From contig CM019227.1 in the NCBI GenBank assembly GCA_009741485.1, positions 15,644,057 through 15,708,056 of the forward strand: a DNA stretch of 64,000 bases, written 5' to 3'. The notes under the pieces were generated by a model that saw only the letters and a program-made list of their open reading frames with translations, made no database searches and was not told where the DNA came from. This DNA is from Malurus cyaneus samueli (Eukaryota > Chordata > Aves > Passeriformes > Maluridae). This document shows positions 51,101 through 61,140 of the stretch, one piece after another. Position 1 is the first letter of the stretch, and the number at the start of each line of letters is the position of its first letter. A program made the translations under genes and the position numbers.

Positions 51101-52525
51101 CAGCTATTGGAATTCCTGACGTTTAGGAATGTGAAAAGAGTTTTAATCTTTGGAGCCAGAGATCACAGCAAGAGATGCTTAAAATTTCCTGGGGCAGGGA
51201 GAAAATGGTGCAATGAGTGATGTAAAATACTTTAAATACGGGCACCAGTGAAAACCATCAGTGAGACAGCAGAAAGTGTCAAAAAGCAACACCTCTCGAG
51301 GAGAAGATCCTCTGACTTTAGAGGTGTGGATAAAAAGCACAATCATGTACAGATAATATTCTGCATATTTCAGAATTTAAATCTAAGCAATGTAATAAAA
51401 GGCAGAAACAACTGGTGTCCCTCAAGGGTCCTGCAGAAATCGCTTTGTCTTTTGGAATCTTCCCTGTGCAAAAAAATATCCCAAAATAAATCAGCTTTTA
51501 TTTAAGCTCTCTGCTCCAGGATTTATGTACCGTGGATGATTAAAATAAAATTTAGAAGTCCATGCAAATGCTTCCTAATTACAATATACTCCTTAAACAC
51601 TCTTGATCAGAAGGTTCTGATACTAAATCAAGTCTTGTTGAAAATGAAAATTAAAGCAGATGAAAGCTCCCCTGCTTGTGAAAACTGAGCCAGGTCCTTC
51701 TGTCTGTTTAGACCAATGGAACATTACAGGGTTCCATCAGTTCAAAATGATAAACCACCAAAAAAACATCAACAACCAGATTCTGGGAGAGAAACCATGT
51801 CCATATAAAATAAAAGTAAATTCACTTTCACTTGAAGGAGATTTTAGTGGAAGCTGCCATTTTAAAATTAAAAGAACACCAAAGCATCACTGAAGCCACA
51901 CCAAATACACGAAATTACAGCAGAGAGGGTCAGGAACACCCAGAAACACATCAGCTGGGCACTGATGTGCACATTACAGTGTGCTTTGCATTGTGTGGCA
52001 CCCGTGTGGGCAGGCTGGCTCCATTTTTCACCCTGAAATTTATTTAATTCTGAGGGTGGCAACTGCTTCAAACGAGAGGAAAGTTTACAGGTGATGTTTG
52101 AGGAGCAAGAAAAACATGAACCCAAGCCCTGGCTCAGAGCAGCCAAGGTCTCCAGCCCAACAAAAACACAAACACAAACCTGGGGATGTTCAGCTCAAGC
52201 CTTGGCACCACAGCAATTCCTGCCTCAGATGTTCTAAAAAACAAACCACAGAGTTCTTCTTTTCTCTTTTGTATTTCTGACTAATCATCCCCATTATTAC
52301 ACACACTGATGAAGCCAGGCTGTCCCCCATTCACCTTCAGTGAAACCCTATAAAAAAAGAGCCTTGTCACCCTTGTGAAACTCTTGCTCCCTCCTATTAC
52401 TTTGGCTGACCAGAAAAGTATTCGAGGAATGACTCAGGTAAACCAGAGGTGAAAAGCAAGTTCCATAACCCTGGAAAATGAGGGCTAGAGCCAGTGAGAG
52501 CTCACACCGTGGTGTGTGGTGCTTG
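48186..52525. other. Noncoding sequence, no gene seen
   Basis: Unique sequence. A GC-richer part at 48930-49480 carries a 181-codon minus frame (48880-49425) that overlaps several plus frames and has no domain, so it is taken as chance. 50520-52500 is AT-rich with short frames only. The tandem duplication at 50409 is listed separately. No RNA gene is recognised. Confidence 0.65.
50409..50512 (+). repeat. 52-bp tandem duplication
   Basis: Two adjacent 52-bp units, 50409-50460 and 50461-50512, begin ACCTCAC and run through TTTTGGTCACTATTAAG. They differ at only four positions (unit positions 8, 11, 14 and 50). Exactly two copies with few differences point to a single, fairly recent duplication rather than an old satellite. 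No gene spans it. Confidence 0.95.
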
Positions 52526-53178
52526 GTTCTGACCATGGCATGTTCCTCTTGTGATTTATGGCAGTTGTTTCTGATGCCTTAGGATTTTTAGTTTCTATAT
52601 TTTCATGTCTCTGTATTCTTGTAATTCTCTAGTACAGTGCTAAAGCTCCTGTTCTCCCATCTTTAGACAAAGCAATTCCTCTCTGAGCCTGAAATCCAAG
52701 ACACTTCGCTGCCTCAGAGCCCCAAAATATGGAAACAACAGAGAATTGGGGGAGCAACCTGGGGTGGTGCCATCATCACCTGAAGTGGATTGGGAATTGG
52801 GCCCGATGTGTTCATGAGACAGAACTGAAAAAGGGGAAAATTCGTGACTCGGGGCATTCTTGGGTGCAGCCTCAGGAGGAGGATTTGTTGCCTTCAGTGT
52901 ACCAGCGTTAGGCCTGGATTAAATTTGTCTGCTTTCATTCTCTTAACCTTGTCCAGCCTCTGTTTCAGGTGAGCCTTGTTTTAGGCATCAGTTCTGACCA
53001 TGGTGTGTTCCTGGTGTGATTTATGGGGGTCAGTTCTGACCCTGGCGTGTTCGTGGTGTGATTTTTGGGGTCGGTTCTGACCCTGGCATGTTCCTGGTGT
53101 GATTTTGTGTTCTCATGGTGTCTGTTGATTTGTGTTCTGACCATGGCCTGTTCCTGGTCTGTTTTATGGTGGTTGGCT
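52526..53178 (+). repeat. Minisatellite of about 42 bp, split by LTR D
   Basis: Units begin GTTCTGACC and continue with TGGCRTGTTCCTGGTGTGATTT. They start at 52526, 52991, 53033, 53074 and 53134. The gap from 52572 to 52990 is LTR copy D. Unit lengths are 42, 41 and about 60 bp, the last with an insert of GTGTTCTCATGG type. Removing the LTR rejoins the array. A false 197-codon plus frame starts within it. Confidence 0.88.
52572..52990 (+). mobile_element. Solo LTR, copy D (ERV1-like), opposite orientation
   Basis: The only plus-strand copy. It begins TGATGCCTTAGG and ends TTTTAGGCATCA. Flanking 4-mers TTTC and GTTC differ at one base, which fits a decayed 4-bp target duplication. The polyadenylation signal ATTAAA is at 52918-52923. 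The TATA-like box seen in the other copies has degraded here to TGAAAAAGGGG (52826-52836). It is inserted between two units of a minisatellite. No internal retroviral genes remain. Confidence 0.92.
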
Positions 53179-54178
53179 CAGACACTGTTGTGCAATGTAA
53201 AAACCCTGGATTTTTGCAATGACCCCATGTCTCTCTCCCCCTGCCTGGGGGCTCCTTGTTGTTTCTCATTGTTACCCCCGACTCAGGGCTCTCTGTCACC
53301 CCAGCAATGTCCATTCCTGCTGATTCTCAGGCCCCTGCCCGAAAGGGGAGGGGGCACCGGGGCCAAGCAGCGTCTTGGGCTGCTCAAAGATGATCTGACA
53401 TTGCCTGGCAGGGGGAACTGCAGCTCAAACAATGCTCTGAAGCTTGTTTTTGTGGCTGAGGGAAGTTTAGCCAGCCCAGCACATGTAGAAATCCAAGCAA
53501 AAATCAGATTATTCTCCAGTCCCAGCTCGGTGGGTGGGTGTGAAGGGCAGGGATTCATGGAATGGATCCTCAGTGGAAGTTGTGCAGCACCAAACGCTGC
53601 TCCGAGGCGTTGGCTGTGTGTTTGTGTTCCCAGCCTGCCCAAACCCTGCTCACTCTAAACCCCTTTGTCTCCATCCCCTGGTGCTCCCATCCATATTGTT
53701 AATTTTTAATTTCCCAATCAAGAATTCATGGAGGTGAGTGTGACATTGCTGCAATCACCCTCCCATCCTGGTAAATGTAAATAATGGATTGAGACTCCAG
53801 AAATCCCAACCAGGCTCTCATTTTGGACACTTAAAAGGTGCCTGCCCCAACTCAGCTGCTGGAGAACAAACTGGGTTCTCCCCTCACTGCAGGGAATCCC
53901 TCATCTTCCAGGAGATTTAAATTGGGGTAAATGCACACAGATATTTAACTGTGACAGCGCCACAAAGATGCACTGAGTGCAGCTCACTTTTCTCCCTTTG
54001 AAAATGTTGCAAAATGGTAACAAATTTTCAGAAGCTCTTGTGCATTTGAACACAGTTATTGCATTTCATACACATTGCACTGAATTGCATCTCCTTCTTT
54101 ACATTTCTGCTAATTTCTGTCATTTATTTAAAATTCCTACAACGAGCAGCTCCTATTGAGGGCCCATTTGTTGGTGGT
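53179..54178. other. Noncoding sequence, no gene seen
   Basis: Unique sequence. Complementary frames at 53065-53658 (plus) and 53283-53642 (minus) are without domains. A GAG|GTGAGTGT donor-like word lies near 53730 but no coding exon precedes it. Confidence 0.6.
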
Positions 54179-54428
54179 TGATACATAGATTTTTTTTTGG
54201 GGGGGGCGTTTGTGTGTAAAGTTTTTTATTGTAAAGAAGTTTCACATTTTATAAGAATTTAAATAATTAATAATTAGGTTTTATTTGTATATAATGTATA
54301 GAATGGGTAATGTTTGTTTTTTATGTTATTTTTTTTAATTGTTGGGGGGGTTTTAATGGATTTTAGTTTTTTGTGATTTTTTTTTTTTTGCATTTTATTG
54401 TTATTGTTTTTTTAGAGGTTTTTGTTTA
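54179..54428 (-). repeat. T/G-rich low-complexity tract
   Basis: About 250 bp in which the plus strand is almost devoid of C and mostly T, A and G. It opens with T9 followed by G8 and contains further T-runs of 8-12 and a G7 run (near 54344). It has no fixed period. Read on the minus strand it resembles the A/C tract at 35 kb, though it is richer in A/T. It could be a decayed low-complexity repeat or poor-quality sequence around homopolymers. Confidence 0.75.
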
Positions 54429-57400
54429 CCAAAGCAAACAGATCCTCTGTGTCCAAGGCCTGCATTCCCACACCCATTTGCTCCTCCCATTTTCCATTTA
54501 ATGTCAATGACTGCAGCCTCTCTTACTTCCTTTGATGCTGAAAAGTGCTCTTACAGCACCACCAACATAACATATTTGCTAGATTTCCACTAACTAATGT
54601 TCCATGAACCTTTCAGCATGAAAAAAAAAATGAAATCTCACATTTCTGCATGAAAAATGAATTTTATTTTCTCCATTCCCTTAGAAATTTACATTCTGGG
54701 CTCATCTGTGCCACATATTCTTTATGGATAATGAGCAAGGCATCCTCACTTAGCTGTCACTGAGGCAGTGAAATGTTTACAGTGTGCACTTTGGAGATTC
54801 TGGCAGCTTAGATTTGGAGAATATTTCTTATTCACGACAATAAGCTCTGTCCTGAATTTCTCTTGCGCACGAACAGGAAAAGATTGATCTGAAGAATCCT
54901 TGAACTTTGCTGACCCGCAGTAATGCTGTTTTAAGAAAGGTTAGTTCAGACACTTCATGCTCATGATCTGTTTCCCATGATGTGGCAAAGGCGTTTTTAT
55001 GTCTTTAACATCCCGCAGAACTTCTTGGGAAACCGAAAATATCAACAAATGGAGAGACAAATATCTTCATTATGCAGCTTACAGACAGAACACACAGTGC
55101 AGAACTCATATTCTCCCAGCATTCTGCAACATTTTGGGGACACAATACAGACACGAAAAAAGAAACCTCGTGCAGAAACTCCTGCCAATTTTGTGCAGAT
55201 TTCACTTAACTCAGGAAAAAATCTCTTTTTAATTACGTCTCTGAAGTCACCCTTTAGCAAAGTCCATAAGAATGTGCCTGTTGTAAAGATGATGTTCAGA
55301 TTTCATTTCTGTGCCCAGGTCCAGCCACAGGCTCACTGTGACATGCTTAAGCCTCTGGGCTTTATTGAACCAGGCCCTGGAAAAAAAAATGAGCTTTTAT
55401 GCCTCGTTCTTAGAGAGCCTCATAAAGTTTGAATAAATCTTTGAAATATAACCAAAAGGATCTCACACGAGATTGTCTCTCATTGAAGTAATAACATCCA
55501 ACTCATGTAGGTACAGTGGAAGGTTATTGCTGTCGAGTTCTGAATTGGGCTGTCAAAGACACAAAAAGGGACAGATTTCTTCCCCAAAAAGGAGGACGGA
55601 GCCTCCTGCAAACCCCTCCTTCCTCAGCTCAGCCCTGCACCACCCTGAGCCTGCTCAAACCTGCTGGGGCTGATCAATCACCTCTCCAAATGTAATTATT
55701 AACACAGTTTTAATTACATCAATCAGCTCCTTCGGACACATTCTAAAGAAAAGTCAGTTATTGAATGCGAACAATTCAAACACTTCAAGTGCCTTTTTGA
55801 GTTCTGACTTGGAAAACCTGGATTAATTCTCAAAGCTCTTCCATATAGTTACTAGTTCTACATGAATTTTCAAAATATATTTAAACCCATGTTTTCCATA
55901 CATTACTCTAAAATGTTCATCAGGAGTAATTGCATTTTGCAGAATGAGGCATCTTTTGCCATTCCAGGAGTGCTGGTACCACAACTTTTCTGGCATTTCA
56001 GCAGCTCTATTGCTTTTATTATTTCCCCTGAAAAACTATATTTAAAGAAAAAAAAATGATATGTTTTTGTTGCATAAAATGCTGGTACAGTGGATGGAAT
56101 AGCAACCCCAAGCCTTCTCAGACATCTATAAATATTCCAATCCAAACCAATGCTGTTTTCAGACAAGTTGTTGTTTTCACACCAATTATCCTGTGACTCG
56201 GTAACATCTTGATAATAAATGAAATAATGTAAAAGAATTTCTTGCCAATGATGGAGGCCCCCCAGCCTTTTTAAATTTTCATATTAGCTTGTCAGAGGTG
56301 AATCTCCCCTATCTGAACTGGCAGCTGTGAATGCACAAGCAGCGTTTCAGAATTCTCTGCAATATCACTGGGTTTGTTCTTTGACACACTGGGCAGTGGC
56401 TGGAAAAGCACTCTCAGAGCTGCACCATGAGAGGGGCAGAGAAAAAAGTTTTGCCCTCTGTGCCAACCTCTAGACTTTGGAAGGTTCAATGCAATGGAGT
56501 AATCAGCTGCAGATGGAAAAAAAAAAACCCATGGTTTTTGTGTAAACAATGGGAAATTGTACCTGGCATTGCTTTTTGTAAACCTAACGGCCCCCAGCCT
56601 GCTGTGGAACCCTAAATTATAATTTAGAATAATTACAGCAACAGTCAGGAGACAGATTATTATAATAGATCTTCACAGAATAGCATCAGAGCTTCAGAAG
56701 AGCTGGTAAGGACCCTGACAGAGATGCTAAAATCAAAGCAAGCAAGGAACTAGCAGGAGATCCAGTCCAGCCAAAAAGGTTATACAAGGCAATCAATTAT
56801 CATCTCTAGTCTTGGATTTTGAGGTCTCTGTTCTCTACATGAAAAAAATCAGAGATGTAAATATCTCGAATCAAAGAGAAGACACCAAGGAGCCCATTTC
56901 TCCATGTAAGTCCAAAATCAAAAGAAACAAGCGCATGTTCCAACCCTGAGTTCAATTTTGAGTGACTGATCCAGAGTCCAACCCATGCATCAAAGTTAGG
57001 AGCCTTCTGCAGAGCCTTGAAATTCATATTTCTGTATTTTAACCCTGAATTTGTCTCTTCTCTGAGTGTCTGAGACTCCAGACCTTCCCATTCCACCATA
57101 AAGGGAAACTCACTGCTGATGATGTGCAGAAGACAGCACGTCACAGATAAGAGAGGTACAACCAACCTGAGACACACTTAGGACAAAAAATTAGGTTTTA
57201 AGTCACATTAAAATGTGAGACAAAATTCCTGGCCACTCCCAGACACAACAGCTTAGAGTGTAAGAAGTGAGGCATCCTCTGCACCAACCAAAAGTTTTCT
57301 ATAGAGAAATGTGGAATAAAACTTGTGCAAGAATCTGATGAAATTGGAAATCTGTCTGCATTTAGAGCCTGATACAAATTCTGGCTTTTTAGTTGTTAAA

Positions 57401-58185
57401 AAAAAATCACATCTCTCTTCACCTAGGAGAGTTGAAAGATGTATTTCCTAGAAAGGATTACACAATTAAGCTATTTTTACTGCTGTGTACGCTACAGAAA
57501 GCCAATTGTCAGAGAAACGCTTTATATTTTTCTCCACAGTTGTTTTTCTGTGTAAAGAGAATTGAAAACAATTAAAACATCTTCCTTAATTTCCCCACTG
57601 CAAAGGATACTAGGAAAGTCTGACTAGCAGAAATCATGTCTTTTCAATTTTTTTTATTTTTTTTTTAATATTCCTTTTCTTCCTACAAGGAGAGCGTCAC
57701 TGATAATCATTGTCCTGCTGTTGGAAACAGAGGAAGCTGAATTTTCTCCTATTATTCCCCTGTTCTCACACTTCACAGGTTACTCACCCGTGAAAACCTT
57801 GAAAGCAGGCTCATAATAAATGAATAAAAAAAAATCAGAAAACTTTCATCACTACCAAAATAATGTCTATCTAAACTATGCTAACAGCCCTGATTCCAAA
57901 TGCAAATGGAGGGGGGAAAAATGCTAATTTAGAAGACTGAAGTGACACAAAAAGAAATTATCTTAATTGTGCTTATCAGAAAACTTCCCTATTGTAATTG
58001 TGATTTAAATATTGTGGGCAGAAGCTTTGATTGCCTGAACAATTCCATTGATTACACATTAATTCGTCTTGAAACACAAACCTGCATGAATCCAACCTCT
58101 TGTTGTTTTAACACCACCCAAAGCAAAACTGTAGAATATTTGAGGTCCCACCTTGCCCCATCCCAAAAAGGACTCTCCTATAGTT
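54429..58185. other. Noncoding sequence, no gene seen
   Basis: Unique AT-rich sequence with A- and T-homopolymers of 8-10 bases (for example near 56046 and 57655). The 151-codon plus frame at 54977-55432 is basic and serine-rich without any known domain and overlaps two minus frames. It is treated as chance. Confidence 0.65.
56655..56760 (-). mobile_element. Very weak CR1-like remnant
   Basis: Read on the plus strand, the words TCACAGAATAGCATCAGAG, then GGTAAGGACC, then AGATCCAGTCCAGCC appear in the same order as in the reverse complement of an avian CR1 3' end (TCACAGAATCA...GGAAAGGACC...AGATCAT.GAGTCCAACC). The spacing does not fit well because of about 40 extra bases. It may be coincidence. 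Confidence 0.22.
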
Positions 58186-58565
58186 GTATGGGGGTTCAGG
58201 CCTCAGACAGCAGAGAGCTGCTTGCCTTGGTGAACAAATAACCTTGGGTAAATAGATTAATTTAGAAAATTAGTATACAGGGAGGTCAGTTCCCAGGGAA
58301 CTGGGACCCTGGGAAAGGAACAGAGAAGAAATGAGAAGAGGAGCAAAGGAAGAACCAGCTTTACCCATATGCTATACATTGTATGCAACGTAGAGACTGC
58401 TTGTTGATTGTTTGAATTATTATAAACTCAATTATATATCTTATTATTATATTCTAATATATTATAGATGAAGTTTCTCTAGAATAAAGAGCTTTGTGTG
58501 CAACCCCCTGGGCAGAACCTGTGTCTCAGTCTCTGGCAAGTGTGGGATTTCTTTTCCCCCCTCAA
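58186..58565 (+). mobile_element. Possible solo LTR of another family
   Basis: The right half has LTR-like order: an AT-rich TATA-type stretch (58425-58470), AATAAA at 58483-58488, then GAGCTTTGTGTGCAACCCC. After that comes a U5-like block with CTGTGTCTCAGTCTCTGG, ending near a pyrimidine-rich CCCCCCTCA. A plausible left end, TGTATGGGGG, is at about 58186, but I find no matching target duplication. The boundaries are therefore uncertain. It is unrelated in sequence to copies A to E. A hairpin with CAGTTCC arms lies at 58287-58303. Confidence 0.4.
58287..58303. repeat. 7-bp stem hairpin
   Basis: CAGTTCC (58287-58293) and GGAACTG (58297-58303) are exact reverse complements around CAG. A second overlapping pairing, TCCCAGG with CCTGGGA, extends the fold to about 58313. 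It lies inside the LTR-like segment. Confidence 0.75.
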
Positions 58566-59342
58566 ACCCAGTTTATTTCACATAACTAGGAGAGCAACCA
58601 GGGAAAGGAGCATCCCAGAGCATCACAAGTGCAGAGCAAGAGGAGAGGAGGCAGGTGGCTGAGCTGGAGGCAGAGCTTATCCCACGCACAGAGGCCGGCA
58701 CTGGCACTGTCCCTGAAGGCACAGTCCCCATGGCATCCCCAGCAGCTCTGCCAGGATAACTCTGTGAGATCACAACCAGCTACAGCAGCTCAGAGAGGCC
58801 CTGGAGAGTCCCACCCTGCTCTGAGCAGCTCCAGGAGCTGAGGAACCAAACCAAGTGCTTTTTCCTGCCGTCAGCCCCGTTTCTGCTGAACGTTATCACA
58901 TTATCTCCTTTGTGGCTGCCGAGCTGGCAGCATTGGCAGCAGTTGGGTTTGCATACCATGAGTTGTCACAGAGCTCTCGGAGGTGCTGTGCTGTCTCTCT
59001 GTGCCCTGGCTCCTCTCCATTAACCCCTCCTGACTCTGCAAGGAGAGGCTGCCCAGAGCTCGGGTGGAGGAGCAGCAAACCCCAAAACAGAGCGTGGATA
59101 CCCCATTTCACACTGGTCATTGCAAAGAACAGGATCTGTCCACCTGCCCTGGTGAATTCTGCACTTGGGGGTTGTCTGCCTGTCCTGTGAAGCAGCTCTG
59201 CAGCCCTGCCCTGCTGAGGAACAATCCCCTGGTACATCTGGCCCTTTGTCCCAAATGATCACCACCATACCCTTCCCTGAGTGAGCAGTGTGAGGATTTC
59301 AGCAGCGCTCACAGCCCGGGAGAAGGAGCTGTGTGCTGCCTT
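58566..59342. other. Noncoding sequence, no gene seen
   Basis: Relatively GC-rich unique sequence with overlapping frames of up to 113 codons on both strands around 58855-59268. None has a recognisable domain or splice pattern. Confidence 0.6.
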
Positions 59343-59763
59343 TAATGCCTAAAACAAAGCTCACCTGAAACAGAGCCAAAGTTAAGAGAATAAAAGCAGA
59401 AAAATTTAATCCAGGCCCACTAGTGCATTAGAGGCAGACAAAGCCTCCTCCTGAGGCTGCACCCAAAATGGACCATGAATCACGAGATCTTCCCCTTTTA
59501 TCAGTTCTGTTTCATGAACACTTCGGGCCCCAATTCCCCAATGACACCTTCAGGTGATGATGGCACCACCCCAGGTTTGCTCCCCCCAATTCTCTGTTGT
59601 TTCCATATTTTGGGGCTCTGAGGCAGTGAAGTCCTTGGATTTCATGCCCAGAGAGGAATTGTTTTGTCTAAAGATGGGAGAACAGCAGCTTTAGCACTGT
59701 CCTAGAGAAGTACAAGAACACAGATACATGAAAATTTAGAAACTAAAGAATCCTAAGGCATCA
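59343..59763 (-). mobile_element. Solo LTR, copy E (ERV1-like)
   Basis: The most decayed terminus of the family. The left end reads TAATGCCT instead of TGATGCCT, while the right end keeps AGGCATCA. No clear 4-bp target duplication is visible (CCTT against TTTC). In minus orientation the TATA-like GATAAAAGGG (59493-59502) and ATTAAA (59405-59410) are intact. It lacks the C-run insertion of copies A and B. There is no internal proviral sequence. Confidence 0.88.
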
Positions 59764-60839
59764 TTTCCCCCCTGCTCACTCCAAAGCTGGAGCTGCACAC
59801 AGCTCCAGCAGCCCAATTTCAGCTCCCTTCCATGCTTGTCTCAGATGTCATTTGGGGAAATTCATATATTTTCATGCATTTGCTTTCCACAAACCAGCTA
59901 GGAAATAAGGAAATTATCTGCTCTGGGAGCTGTTGTGGCCTGTCACATTGTTTTGGTCAGGGTGGCTCTGTTTGTGTCGCTCTGAATTTTCAATCATCTG
60001 CCTGTGCCTCAGTGATGACCCCAGAAAGAAATGTTGGGGCATGAACGTGGAAAATGAGCTCTTCCTACACTGTGTATCACTGGGAAAAACACACATGGGG
60101 ATTTATAGCTCGAGAGGAGTAAGAAATAAAATAGCATCAAAATGCAACTCTTATCTGCAACAGATTAATATAAAGGTCACTTTTCACCAGGAGTAAATAA
60201 CTTTCAGTTTGGGGGCATCACTGTAGGTGATAGGGAACGAAATGCACTGTTTGATTTGGGGGGAAATTGGTTAGACAGAAGGTGTTTCAAAAATATAATC
60301 AAAAAATAATTAGAAAAAGGAACAAGCCAAAGGACAAACATCTGTGACAGAAGGATGTGAAGAGATAAACAAATCCTATGTATGACAGTTAATTTCAGTG
60401 CAGACCAGAATCCTGCTGGGCTGCATTTGGAGTAGTCTGTAAACACCCTGGGAAAAAAGAAAACTCACATTAATTTCAGTGTGAATGCATCAGCGACCAA
60501 AAGACCGGAAAATCAAACCAAAGACCCTGAAAACATCAGATTTCAACAAAACCCCACCACACAGGGGTAACAAACAACAGCAAAGGGAAAGCACAGCAAT
60601 TAACAGAGCAAGAGTTCTTCCCAAGCCATGAAGCAAGACTGAGAAACAGCCACACTCTAAAATCCTGCACTTTGGTTTCCTAAATACCACAGGGGAGAGA
60701 GGGAAAGGCTCAATCGATGTAACTCTAGCAGGAAAATTACTATTTTGTTTGATGGACATTGCAGAGAAAAGCGGCAGCAAGATGTTGAGAAGCACTGCAA
60801 CCTCCCTAATTGAGTTGCTGAAACAAATCTCTCAATGTG

Positions 60840-61140
60840 CTTGGTGATTAATTCTTTAGCTGAGTTGAAGTTTGTTTGTGAGCAGTCTCGGGTAAATATA
60901 CAGTTATATAACTCGCCATAAAATAAGTGTTATTAACAGCCCTCTACGGATAATCAAAGTTAAAATTTCTTTTTCTGCAAATATTCTGAAGTATTTGTTG
61001 AAAACTTGATGCCAGCATGCTTACTGAATACCAATAAACTCATCTGCCAGAATATCTGGGAAAAGCAAACACAAAGCAGGTGCAAATGAACCCTGATTAA
61101 ATTTGTTCAAAACTTCAAGTAAACACTGAAGTTAGAAGAT
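60840..61140. promoter_or_regulatory. Candidate conserved noncoding stretch
   Basis: Repeat-free AT-rich sequence with homeobox-type cores (GATTAATTC near 60846, GTTATTAAC near 60929, GATAATCAAAG near 60950). Isolated CpGs (CTCGGGTAAATA, CTACGGATAATC) have been kept. The motif mix resembles developmental enhancers. This is inference only. Confidence 0.22.

Noticed and set aside
53065..53658. 197-codon plus frame
   Set aside because: It begins inside the 42-bp minisatellite and runs into unique sequence with no protein character.
54977..55432. 151-codon plus frame
   Set aside because: No recognisable domain, and it overlaps two minus frames. Composition follows the local AT-rich DNA.
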